From assembly GCA_958413765.1 (NCBI GenBank), contig CATYVH010000042.1:1-16118 (forward strand): DNA of 16,118 nucleotides, read 5' to 3'. The stretch comes from an uncultured Collinsella sp. (GTDB taxonomy: Bacteria > Actinomycetota > Coriobacteriia > Coriobacteriales > Coriobacteriaceae). The stretch's first letter is position 1. Each line of letters begins with the position of its first letter. Below are positions 1 to 6,293 of this stretch, piece by piece. The translations under genes were made by a program, and so were the position numbers. The notes under the pieces are model-generated. The model did no database searches and had not been told where the DNA came from. It saw nothing but the letters and a program-made list of their open reading frames with translations.

Positions 1-55
1 CGAGGTAGCCCTCCTGGTCGAAGTGCATGATCTCGATCTTCTCGGTCTCCTTCAT
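1..55 (-). CDS. 5' end of an unidentified gene (18 codons visible)
   Basis: An ATG at 55-53 opens a frame that runs off the left edge and begins MKETEKIEIMHFDQEGYL. A GGAG ribosome-binding site lies 6-7 nt upstream (around 61-65), which makes the start convincing. The gene follows two GntR regulators and their terminator on the same strand and has its own structured leader, so it is probably the first gene of an operon controlled by one or both regulators. Eighteen residues are too few to assign a family. A sugar-phosphate SIS-domain or other catabolic enzyme would fit next to GntR/UTRA regulators, but that is only a guess. Confidence 0.7.
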   Translation of the reverse strand, partial: MKETEKIEIMHFDQEGYL

Positions 56-166
56 TCCCGCTCCTTTCACGAGCAGTTTGAATTGTCGCACGGAATGAAC
101 GGGCTTGCCGCCCCGTCGCACCGCTTAACCTTGTGGACATCTTGGCCCCAAGCTCAACAATTCAAA
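56..166 (-). promoter_or_regulatory. Structured 5' leader closed by a perfect 10-bp stem
   Basis: In the transcript direction, 166-157 (TTTGAATTGT) is perfectly complementary to 86-77 (ACAATTCAAA). Within the 70-nt interior, short hairpins can form, for example CTTG/CAAG near 155-144 and GGGC/GCCC near 117-103. The 3' strand of the closing stem ends about 12 nt before the GGAG ribosome-binding site of the gene starting at 55. This is the layout of a cis-acting leader RNA such as a riboswitch or protein-binding leader. I do not recognise it as a known class. It could also be a chance pairing in an AT-rich stretch. Confidence 0.35.
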
Positions 167-167
167 G

Positions 168-213
168 GTTCTTAATACCAGTGAACGATTACAGGTTAGC
201 CGTTTTTAATACC
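168..213 (-). promoter_or_regulatory. Direct repeats, candidate GntR operator and promoter
   Basis: Read on minus, GGTATTAAAAAC (213-202) and GGTATTAAGAAC (179-168) are an 11/12 direct repeat with starts 34 bp apart. The downstream copy also has dyad character (GGT...ACC at its ends). It contains TATTAA, which could be a -10 element placing the transcript start near the closing stem of the leader. No good -35 is visible. The position between the GntR regulators and the gene starting at 55 makes these candidate GntR sites. This is inference. Confidence 0.35.
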
Positions 214-288
214 GATTTTATAATTTCATCCTCCCCTCTCGGTAGACGGTCAGTTTTTGCCGCTCATCGGTCAAGCGACATATATCCG

Positions 289-324
289 TAAAAACGAGCG
301 CCCCCGCCATGCGCAGGGACGCTC
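289..324 (-). terminator. Rho-independent terminator after the GntR pair
   Basis: On minus, the arms GAGCG (324-320) and CGCTC (300-296) pair and extend inward past one mismatch by GGG/CCC-type pairs. The stem is followed at once by GTTTTTA (295-289). It lies 7 bp after the stop of the GntR gene ending at 331, so it closes that transcription unit and separates it from the gene starting at 55. Confidence 0.8.
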
Positions 325-330
325 TAGACG

Positions 331-1044
331 CTAATAGTTGTAGGTATATCCGCCGGCGTCGCCGCGGGTAAAAGACTTGGCATGCTCGATTGCCTGCCCA
401 CTCGAGTCATAGGTCAGGCCTTCCAGCACGAGCGCCAGATCGCCCGGCTCAAGATTGAGCAAACTCGCATCGCGTGCGCCCAGCGCCTCGATATCGAGTT
501 TCTCTACCGACTGATCTGGCTTGCGTCCCAACATATCGTAGGTCTCGAACAGGCTGAAGACCGAAATGTCCACGTCTTCGATGCCCGGAAACAGCAGGCA
601 CGGAATCAGTGTCATCTCGATCGATACGGGCTCACCATCGATGCAGTTGAGGCGGCGCACCGAGTAAAGCAGATCGTCCTCGGCGATGCCAAACAAGTCG
701 GCATAATACGGGCCGGCGTAGCGTTTGGAGCGCGCCAGGATGCGCACCGACGGCGTCGCGCCCGATGCCAAAACCGACTGGCGGAAGCCGCCCTTGCGTT
801 CGTGCTCGTCAAACCACTTGTGTCCCACAAAGGCACCTTTGCCCTGCACGCGACGAATCTGGCCACTTTTGACCAGCTCGTCCATGGCGCTTCGGATTGT
901 CAGGCGTGTCGTGCCAAACTCCTCGGCCAGCTCGTTTTCGGACGGAATCATCGAGCCCGTCGGGTAGTCGCCGCGCTCGATTCGCTCCGCAATACAGCGG
1001 CGAATTTGTTTGTAAACCGGCAAGTCTTCTACTGCATCAGCCAT
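331..1044 (-). CDS. GntR-family regulator, HutC/UTRA type (second of a pair)
   Basis: This is a 237-residue cytoplasmic transcription factor. The winged helix-turn-helix covers about residues 9-75, with the family pattern PSENELAEEFGTTRLTIRSA, then the wing ending GKGAFV. A UTRA-type effector domain fills about 95-232 (RRLNCIDGEPVSIEMTLIP is the typical strand pair). UTRA domains usually sense sugar phosphates, amino acids or related metabolites. The ATG at 1044 lies inside the end of the upstream GntR gene, a 16-bp overlap in another frame, and has an AAGGTG-like ribosome site, so the two are probably translationally coupled. A terminator follows 7 bp after the stop. The likely target is the operon starting at 55, through the repeats at 168-213. 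The ligand is unknown. Confidence 0.93.
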   Translation of the reverse strand: MADAVEDLPVYKQIRRCIAERIERGDYPTGSMIPSENELAEEFGTTRLTIRSAMDELVKSGQIRRVQGKGAFVGHKWFDEHERKGGFRQSVLASGATPSVRILARSKRYAGPYYADLFGIAEDDLLYSVRRLNCIDGEPVSIEMTLIPCLLFPGIEDVDISVFSLFETYDMLGRKPDQSVEKLDIEALGARDASLLNLEPGDLALVLEGLTYDSSGQAIEHAKSFTRGDAGGYTYNY

Positions 1045-1796
1045 TCGACACCCACCTTCGTCGCAACGCCGTCTGCCTCGCCGTTATCGGCAAAACGATA
1101 CTTGGTCGGCAGAATCACGGACTTGCAATACTCGACAAAGCCATCGGTCTCGTCGCGCTCGTGCGAAGCCTTGTAAAACACCGGCGTGCCCTCCTGAGCA
1201 TTCAGCAACTTGGCCTCGTCGGCGTTCAGACGGCTGATGGAAATATGCTCCTTGCCGTGCGTCACATGGACATTCCCCTCCTTGAGCAAAACGTCGTAGA
1301 GGCTTTCCTGCTCAAAATCGTGATCGGGAAGCGAGGGGCACAAAGACAGATTGACGTAAGCCGTCTCGATCGATGCCGGGGAACCGTTGACCACACGCAC
1401 GCGCCGAATGCAGAAGAGCGGCATGCCCAGGTCGATCTGGGCTTTTTGGGCAAGATCGATATCGGCATACACGACCTTGGACCAAACCAGGTGCGCGGTC
1501 GACTTTGAGCCAACCCTCTCCACCGCCTGCGTATAGTTCCATGTTTCCTGAAAGATGTTCAGCGGTTTGGGAGGACACACATAGGTGCCCGAACCGCGGC
1601 GGCTTTCCAAAGTTCCGCACGAAATAAGGCGCGTGATCGCAGCACGCAACGCCGTGCGCGACACGCCCAGCTCTTCACAGAGCACACGCTCGGCGGGCAG
1701 CCGGTCGCCACTCTGCAGGTCATAATGTTTGATATACCAAAGAATGCCCTCAAAGGCGCGGTCTTTGGGCGGAATCGCATATGGTTCACTCGACAT
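1029..1796 (-). CDS. GntR-family regulator, HutC/UTRA type (first of a pair)
   Basis: This is a 255-residue transcription factor. Residues about 14-73 form the GntR winged helix (LPAERVLCEELGVSRTALRA, wing ending GSGTYV) and about 90-245 form a UTRA-like ligand domain. An in-frame TTG two codons earlier (1802) is rejected as start, because the GAGGAG ribosome site would be only 2 nt away, while it sits 8 nt before the ATG at 1796. The gene begins 35 bp after the hypothetical gene ending at 1832, so the three may share a transcript. The 3' end overlaps the next GntR gene by 16 bp. The two regulators share fold and layout but differ clearly in sequence, so this is not a recent duplication. The effector is unknown. 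Confidence 0.92.
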   Translation of the reverse strand: MSSEPYAIPPKDRAFEGILWYIKHYDLQSGDRLPAERVLCEELGVSRTALRAAITRLISCGTLESRRGSGTYVCPPKPLNIFQETWNYTQAVERVGSKSTAHLVWSKVVYADIDLAQKAQIDLGMPLFCIRRVRVVNGSPASIETAYVNLSLCPSLPDHDFEQESLYDVLLKEGNVHVTHGKEHISISRLNADEAKLLNAQEGTPVFYKASHERDETDGFVEYCKSVILPTKYRFADNGEADGVATKVGVEWLMQ

Positions 1797-1831
1797 GGGC
1801 AAGACTCCTCAACTGCTTGATGCTGCAGGAA

Positions 1832-2323
1832 TCATTGCTCCGGACGCCTCATGGCGTCGAAGGCTTCTTTGATCTGCTCCGCAACGTTCCGATACGACCG
1901 ATATAGGCCGGAGTCTCGCTTGACTTCGCCCGCGGTCACCGGAATCTCAAGCTTCGAAATCTCATCCTTGCCGGTTTGCACGACAACGATGACACCCATA
2001 CCAAGGCACATATTACGCTTGGCAGCGTTGTTTTTGGTAGCCTGAGCTGGATTAATCAAAATCTGCTGAGCCAGTTCGCGTTTGCTGAGCTCCGGCACAT
2101 CCTCGGGATTTCCGGTCTCGGCAATCTCGCACTGCAGCACATCCGCATAGTCAAAAATCTTCGGCTCGCCGCCGCGCTGATGCACGGCCCACTTGCGGCG
2201 CGTGGCATCCTGGTAGATAGCCGGCAAAAACGTAAACCGCGGTGGGTCCAAAATCGTATCCGTGATGGTAAACACATCGGGATCAAAGGCATCCTGCGGG
2301 TTTTTCTTCTTGAACAGCCCCAT
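1832..2323 (-). CDS. Conserved hypothetical protein, possibly PH-like fold
   Basis: This is a 163-residue soluble protein with no signal peptide or membrane segment. I chose the ATG at 2323 (MGLFKKKNPQDAF) because a GGGAGG ribosome site lies 6 nt upstream. A TTG 11 codons earlier lacks one. The lysine-rich N-terminus is followed by strands of the form FLPAIYQDATRRKWAV and IFDYADVLQCEIAE. These recall the bacterial PH-like domains found in DUF4428/SHOCT-type proteins, though no zinc ribbon is present here. The middle (about 90-115) is Asn/Ala/Lys-rich, and a VIVVVQTG strand follows. It lies 35 bp upstream of the GntR pair on the same strand, so it may be co-transcribed. I cannot assign a function. 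Confidence 0.8.
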   Translation of the reverse strand: MGLFKKKNPQDAFDPDVFTITDTILDPPRFTFLPAIYQDATRRKWAVHQRGGEPKIFDYADVLQCEIAETGNPEDVPELSKRELAQQILINPAQATKNNAAKRNMCLGMGVIVVVQTGKDEISKLEIPVTAGEVKRDSGLYRSYRNVAEQIKEAFDAMRRPEQ

Positions 2324-2444
2324 ATCACCCTCCCGTACTAGCATTAAACAACTCAAGCTGAATATAGCACCAATTTCAAGCCGCCACTTTACCGTATCGG
2401 TACGCGGCGTCTATGGCTCGCCCAGCGGAAGAGTTTACGGACGA

Positions 2445-2517
2445 GGGCCGGGGTGCCTGCCTTGTTTTGAGAAGTTCGCGGAGCCCACTTTTCAAAACAA
2501 GGCAGGCACCCCGGCCC
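2445..2517. repeat. Long perfect inverted repeat (26-bp arms)
   Basis: The arm 2445-2470 (starting GGGCCGGGGTGCCTGCC) is the exact reverse complement of 2492-2517. Pairing continues inward through 2472-2475 with 2487-2490 after one G/T position, leaving an 11-nt loop (2476-2486). The outer part is GC-rich and the inner part is TTGTTTTGA-like. It lies 54 bp after the lacI stop, in the 248-bp gap before the hypothetical gene. No U-tract follows on either strand, so it is not a classic intrinsic terminator. It looks like an extragenic palindrome or a small mobile hairpin element. The rest of the gap holds only a small dyad, TACCG-TAT-CGGTA, at 2390-2402. Confidence 0.9.
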
Positions 2518-2571
2518 CGCCGGCAAATAGCGGACACTCCGCATGCAATCTATGCAAACAAACAAGTACGC

Positions 2572-3600
2572 TTAGCTACATTCGGTAAGCTCGAGCACGC
2601 TGTCCTTAACGATAAGCTCCGGCTCCAGAACGACCTCTTCGGCACGCCTGCCGCCCCTACCGGCAAGACGCTTGGACATGCAGCCAAAAGCATGCTCCGC
2701 AAGGACACCAGGGTCCTGCTCAATCGCGGTCAGTGCCGGCTCAAAGAGAACGTCGGCCGCCGAGTTGTCATAGCTCACCACCGAGATATCGCCCGGGATG
2801 CTCTTCCCCATCTCGTGCAAGCGCTTGAGCAAACCGAGGGCAATGTTATCCGAGCTTGCGAACACGGCGGTGGCGTCAGTTGCGAGCACTGCCTCCGAGG
2901 CCTCGTATGCGCTCGGAATGTAGTACTCGCTCTCAAACTCCAAACGCGCGTCGATCGGCAGGCCAACCTCGCGCAGCGCGCGCTCATAGCCGGCAAGTCG
3001 CTTGCGACCCGTATTGGAACGGCGGGCATTAACCAGGCAGGCAATACGGCGGTGGCCTTGCTCGATCAGATAGCGGGTGGCCATATAGCCGCCCATCTCG
3101 TGGTCGAACATCACCTTGTCGCACTCGAGCCCCTCAATGGCACGGTCGACCATTACGGCCGGGATGGGCAGGTGGCTGACTTCTTCGCGCAGGGCGCGGT
3201 CATCGGAGAACTCGTCACCCACCACCAGGAAGACGCCATCAACGCCGCGCGTCACCAGCTGGCGCAGCAGCTCCAGATCGTCATCGGCGCTTCCGCCCGA
3301 GCTGGTAATGAAGAGCGCATAGCCGTCCTCGCGGCAGCGCTTTTCCAGGCTACCGGCGAGCGAGGCAAAAAAGCGGCTCTCGATGTTAGGGACGATAAGG
3401 CCCAGCGTGCGCGACTCGCGCATGACCAGGCTGCGCGCAATCTGGTTGGGAACATAGTGGTTGCGCGCCGCGACCTCTTTGATGAGCTTGCGGTTTTCTT
3501 CCGAGATGCGACAGGGCCGATTATTGAGAACAAGCGAGACCGACGAGGGGGAAAGCCCCACCTCCTGGGCGATCTGCTTGAGGGTGACTTTGTTGGCCAT
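2572..3600 (-). CDS. LacI-family transcriptional regulator
   Basis: This is a 342-residue repressor-type protein of normal LacI/GalR length. The N-terminal helix-turn-helix (VTLKQIAQEVGLSPSSVSLV, residues 5-24) and hinge region (to about 60, NQIARSLVMRESRTLGLIVP) bind DNA. Residues about 61-342 form the periplasmic-binding-protein-like sugar sensor and dimer domain (IESRFFASLAGSLEKRC, FDHEMGGYMATRYLIEQGHRRIACL, AVFASSDNIALGLLKRLHEMG). The ATG at 3600 has an AAGGAG ribosome site 4-5 nt upstream. The gene stands alone, divergent from murB, with its own -10 box at 3641-3636. No sugar genes adjoin it directly, so its target may be autoregulation or a distant locus. The galE and malQ genes 3-4 kb away are conceivable targets. 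The effector cannot be read from sequence. Confidence 0.95.
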   Translation of the reverse strand: MANKVTLKQIAQEVGLSPSSVSLVLNNRPCRISEENRKLIKEVAARNHYVPNQIARSLVMRESRTLGLIVPNIESRFFASLAGSLEKRCREDGYALFITSSGGSADDDLELLRQLVTRGVDGVFLVVGDEFSDDRALREEVSHLPIPAVMVDRAIEGLECDKVMFDHEMGGYMATRYLIEQGHRRIACLVNARRSNTGRKRLAGYERALREVGLPIDARLEFESEYYIPSAYEASEAVLATDATAVFASSDNIALGLLKRLHEMGKSIPGDISVVSYDNSAADVLFEPALTAIEQDPGVLAEHAFGCMSKRLAGRGGRRAEEVVLEPELIVKDSVLELTECS

Positions 3601-3635
3601 CTCGCTCCTTCCGGGTTTACGCGCAATCTCTTGAA

Positions 3636-3641
3636 AGTATA
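3636..3641 (-). promoter_or_regulatory. -10 box of lacI
   Basis: TATACT on minus at 3641-3636 lies about 36 bp upstream of the lacI ATG. No good -35 is seen at the right distance. The same TATACT box, likewise preceded by CGC, occurs before galE (6399-6404). Confidence 0.5.
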
Positions 3642-3734
3642 GCGACTACCCCTCTACCTCGGTGATAAACACTTTACCAATCCGGTGGACGGCTGTTTTA
3701 TCGCCGCCAGCGCACCAAATCCGTCCGGGTGGGG

Positions 3735-3751
3735 TATATTGCAATCGATTG
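3735..3751 (+). promoter_or_regulatory. Possible murB -10 box with CG-centred palindrome
   Basis: TATATT (3735-3740) could be the -10 of murB, with a start near 3747 and a leader of about 37 nt. No clear -35 is visible. Immediately after it, CAATCGATTG (3742-3751) is a perfect 10-bp palindrome centred on CG, the hallmark of LacI/GalR-family operators. With a divergent lacI gene 140 bp away, it is a reasonable candidate site for that regulator. A 10-bp palindrome is short, so this is tentative. Confidence 0.35.
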
Positions 3752-3783
3752 ATGACAACGACCACCAAAAGGCGGATATTCGT

Positions 3784-4746
3784 ATGCACGAGAACGATTT
3801 TTTTAACGAGGACCTGCTGTGCGCGCTCGCTGGCGTTGCCGGCGAGGACAACGTGCTGATGAGCGAGCCCATGCGCGAGCACACCACGTTTAAGATCGGC
3901 GGTCCGGCCGACGTCTTTGTCACGCCCGATACTGAGCAGGGCCTCGTCGCCACGCTCGATACCTGCTATCGCTGCAATCTACCACTCACCATCGTGGGCA
4001 ACGGCTCCGACTTGCTCGTCGGCGACAAGGGCATCCGCGGCGTCGTCGTAGCGCTGGGCGAGGGCCTCTCCGACATTACGGTCGACGGCACGCACGTCAC
4101 GGCGGCAGCCGGCGCCTTGCTTTCCGATGTCGCAGCCGCGGCAGCCGAGGCCGGCCTTACCGGCATGGAGCCCATCTCGGGCATTCCCGGATCGGTCGGC
4201 GGTGCCTGCTACATGAACGCCGGAGCATACGGCGCTTGCATGGCCGATGTGCTGGAGTCCGTGCGCGCCTACAAGCCCGCCCGCATGCTCGACGACGGCA
4301 CCCGCGGTAGCGGCAGCATTATCGAGTTCGATGTCGATGAGCTCAACCTGGGCTATCGCAAGAGCCGCATTGCCGACGACGGTTTCGTCGTGCTTTCGGC
4401 CACTTTCAATCTCGCCCCGGGCAACGCCGCGATGATCAAGGCCGACATGGACGACTACCGCCAGCGCCGCGAGAACAAGCAGCCGCTCGACATGCCGAGT
4501 GCCGGCTCCACCTTCAAGCGCCCCGAGGGCTACTTTGCCGGCAAGCTCATCATGGACGCCGGCCTGCGAGGACACGCCATCGGCGGCGCGCAGGTGAGCG
4601 AAAAGCACTGCGGCTTCATCGTCAACGCCGACCACGCCACCGCCGCCGATGTCGACGAACTCATCCGCCACATCCAAACAACCGTCAAAGACCAATTCGA
4701 CGTAGACCTAGAACCCGAAGTCCACCGAGTAGGCGAATTCCTCTAA
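3784..4746 (+). CDS. murB: UDP-N-acetylenolpyruvoylglucosamine reductase
   Basis: MurB is the cytoplasmic FAD enzyme that reduces UDP-GlcNAc-enolpyruvate to UDP-MurNAc with NADPH, the second committed step of peptidoglycan precursor synthesis. The 320 residues fit the shorter type II family. Visible motifs are TTFKIGGPADVF near the N-terminus, IVGNGSDLLVGD and GMEPISGIPGSVGGACYMNA (FAD binding), YRKSRI, the catalytic-serine motif SAGSTFKRP, and the C-terminal EPEVHRVG with the second catalytic acid. I chose the ATG at 3784. An upstream in-frame GTG at 3685 would add 33 unrelated residues and overlap the promoter region. The Shine-Dalgarno sequence is weak (AAGGCGG, far from the ATG). The gene is monocistronic, with a terminator right after it. 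Confidence 0.97.
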   Translation: MHENDFFNEDLLCALAGVAGEDNVLMSEPMREHTTFKIGGPADVFVTPDTEQGLVATLDTCYRCNLPLTIVGNGSDLLVGDKGIRGVVVALGEGLSDITVDGTHVTAAAGALLSDVAAAAAEAGLTGMEPISGIPGSVGGACYMNAGAYGACMADVLESVRAYKPARMLDDGTRGSGSIIEFDVDELNLGYRKSRIADDGFVVLSATFNLAPGNAAMIKADMDDYRQRRENKQPLDMPSAGSTFKRPEGYFAGKLIMDAGLRGHAIGGAQVSEKHCGFIVNADHATAADVDELIRHIQTTVKDQFDVDLEPEVHRVGEFL

Positions 4747-4751
4747 ACAAA

Positions 4752-4773
4752 GAAGGCCCCGAAAGGGGCCTTC
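4752..4773. terminator. Bidirectional terminator hairpin after murB
   Basis: GAAGGCCCC-GAAA-GGGGCCTTC is a perfect 9-bp stem with a GNRA tetraloop, starting 5 bp after the murB stop. On plus the tail is only moderately U-rich (ACCATATTTATT). On minus it is TTTGTTT, so it can also stop transcripts from the hydrolase gene that ends at 4970. Confidence 0.85.
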
Positions 4774-4829
4774 ACCATATTTATTCAGATAACCTAGTCC
4801 GGTGTGTCGCGCCCCGAACCCGAGAGGGC

Positions 4830-4957
4830 CGCGTGCCCGCCCGCAATATATTTGATTGATCGCGAGTTCCGCACGCAAAGAAGGCCACTTAATGTGGCCT
4901 TCGTCTTGCGCAGGACTGCCCGAGCAGGCAATCAAATATATTGCGGGCGGGCACGCG
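4830..4957. repeat. Long inverted repeat (29-bp arms) enclosing a second hairpin
   Basis: The arm 4830-4858 is the exact reverse complement of 4929-4957. It begins CGCGTGCCCGCCCGC outside and becomes ATATATTTGATTG inside. Beyond one C/C mismatch, three more G-C pairs extend the outer stem. The 70-nt interior holds a perfect 9-bp hairpin at 4880-4902. The right arm ends 12 bp before the hydrolase stop codon. No open reading frame of credible origin lies inside. The shape is that of a MITE-like or hairpin-in-hairpin extragenic element. Confidence 0.9.
4880..4902 (-). terminator. Terminator-like hairpin inside the inverted repeat
   Basis: GAAGGCCAC-TTAAT-GTGGCCTTC (4880-4902) is a perfect 9-bp stem. 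On minus it is followed by TTTGCG, a short U-run, and it lies 68 bp after the hydrolase stop. The stem base and tail (CTTCTTTG) match the hairpin at 4752-4773, so it probably terminates the hydrolase transcript. Confidence 0.6.
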
Positions 4958-4969
4958 CCCCAGTCGGCT

Positions 4970-6175
4970 TTACGACAGCGCAATACCGCCAAGCCAGCCC
5001 CAACGCACGCCAGAGCCAGTACCATAAAAGCTGATGAACGAATCAAGCGACTTAGACGTAATGGCGCCCTCGTTGCTCATTACGATGCCGCCGCCAACAT
5101 AGATACCCACATGACCGTAGATAAGGCCCGGAGCACCCGTGCCGCTGTGCGAGGAATCGGCCACGATCATGCCCACCTGCAGCGCCGAGCGGTCGGAGCT
5201 ATAGCACCAGGCGTTGAACATGTCACACGCGTTGCCGCCAAAATAGCCCACGCCGGCATTGCGGAAGACGTTGGTAACCCAGGCAGCACACCAGCCCTGG
5301 CCGGGAGAAGGCGTCGAGTAGCACGCATTGACGACGGCCTGCTGCTTGCCCGAACCGCCCGTCTGTTGCGGGGTGCCGCCGGCATACGAGCCGCCACCCG
5401 AGCTCGAGCCACCCGAAGAAGAGCCCGTGTTCGCAGAGGCCGCGGCTGCCGCAGCCGCCTTCCTAGCGGCCTCCTCAGCCTGGGCGGCAGCGAGGATCTC
5501 GGAATCGCGCTGAGCCATGAGTTCCTTGACGTCGTCGGAAAGACCGTTCAGCACGGTCTGGACTTCTTGCTGCTTGGCCTGCATGTCCTGCATCTGGGCA
5601 GTCTGCTGGTCCTTGAGCTTCTCTAAGTCGGCCTTCTGCGACTCGAGCTCGGTCTTTTGCGCATCGAGCTCTTCCTGGATGGTCTGGATATCCTCGATGG
5701 CATCGCGGTCGCTCTTGTTGATCTTCTCAACGTAATGCGCGTTGGCGACGAGTTCCTCAAACGAGCCAGAGGCCAGCAGCAGCGACAGGATATTCGTACC
5801 GCCGGACTTGTAGCTGGCGGCCACGCGATCGGAAAGGTCGTTGCGCTTCTTCTTGAGCTCGGCCTTCTTTTCATCGATCTGGGCCTGCGTGTCGTCAATC
5901 TTGCCCTGGACATTCTCGATGTCGTTGAGGGTCTGGGCATTCTTGTTGGCCAGCGCCGCATACTCATTTGCGATGCTGTCGAGCTGGGCCTGAACCTCGT
6001 CGAGTTGGGCCTGGGCGGCATTCAATTTATCGGTGGTTTCTTTGGAAGCCTCCGCCGCATGGGCGCGAGTGGGCAGGCCAAAAAGAACTGCCGCAGAAGC
6101 GGCGCCGAACAGGGCCTTAAGGGCAGTGCGGCGCGAGAGCTCCTGGGAAAGGATGGAATCGCTGTTTGGTGACAT
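4970..6175 (-). CDS. Secreted coiled-coil peptidoglycan hydrolase (PcsB/CwlO-like, Cys-His peptidase)
   Basis: This is a 401-residue exported cell-wall enzyme, probably an endopeptidase or amidase used at division or growth. Residues 1-40 are a signal peptide with a twin-arginine motif (SRRTALK, R15-R16), a hydrophobic core and an AHA cleavage site near 40, so Tat export is likely. Residues about 45-235 are a long coiled coil interrupted at 121-143 by SYKSGGTNILSLLLASGSF, typical of PcsB/CwlO N-terminal regions. An Ala-rich stretch (236-248) and a Gly/Ser linker (250-276) follow. The C-terminal catalytic domain has Cys296 in GWCAAWV and His355 in YGHVGIYVGG, fitting a CHAP or NlpC/P60-superfamily fold. 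The ATG at 6175 has GGAG 5 nt upstream. The gene is divergent from galE. The exact bond cut is unknown. Confidence 0.9.
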   Translation of the reverse strand: MSPNSDSILSQELSRRTALKALFGAASAAVLFGLPTRAHAAEASKETTDKLNAAQAQLDEVQAQLDSIANEYAALANKNAQTLNDIENVQGKIDDTQAQIDEKKAELKKKRNDLSDRVAASYKSGGTNILSLLLASGSFEELVANAHYVEKINKSDRDAIEDIQTIQEELDAQKTELESQKADLEKLKDQQTAQMQDMQAKQQEVQTVLNGLSDDVKELMAQRDSEILAAAQAEEAARKAAAAAAASANTGSSSGGSSSGGGSYAGGTPQQTGGSGKQQAVVNACYSTPSPGQGWCAAWVTNVFRNAGVGYFGGNACDMFNAWCYSSDRSALQVGMIVADSSHSGTGAPGLIYGHVGIYVGGGIVMSNEGAITSKSLDSFISFYGTGSGVRWGWLGGIALS

Positions 6176-6219
6176 ATGTACTCCGTTACATGCTTATTTA
6201 TATGTCGCTCAACTCATAC

Positions 6220-6247
6220 ATATTAGCGTACATATGGCGCGTCCCAA
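6220..6247 (-). promoter_or_regulatory. Candidate promoter of the hydrolase gene
   Basis: On minus, TTGGGA (6247-6242) and TAATAT (6225-6220) are spaced by 16 bp, giving a leader of about 35-40 nt. GTACATATG at 6228-6236, inside the spacer, is the exact inverse of CATATGTAC at 6173-6181, which covers the start codon. This 9-bp repeat pair could be an operator or a leader stem. Confidence 0.45.
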
Positions 6248-6293
6248 CGATTTCCACGAACGGCAGGAAACTACAAGGTCGGCGGCTCGTAAG

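Noticed and set aside
2445..2517. Intrinsic terminator for lacI
   Set aside because: The stem is far longer than normal and no U-run follows on either strand.
2413..3642. Long open frame (409 codons) on plus across lacI
   Set aside because: It starts in the inverted repeat and runs antisense through a complete LacI gene. The composition is typical of a shadow frame.
4752..4902. Tandem duplication of the murB terminator
   Set aside because: The two hairpins share the stem base GAAGGCC but differ in inner stem and loop. The same stem-base and tail style (AAGGC...GCCTT followed by TTTGT on minus) also appears at 11961-12012, so it is likely a common terminator form and not a copy.
4708..5046. 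Small open frames across the 4830-4957 inverted repeat
   Set aside because: Both strands translate near-identical pieces (PPAIYLI, INQIYCGRARG) only because the arms are inverse copies. There is no ribosome site and no conservation evidence.
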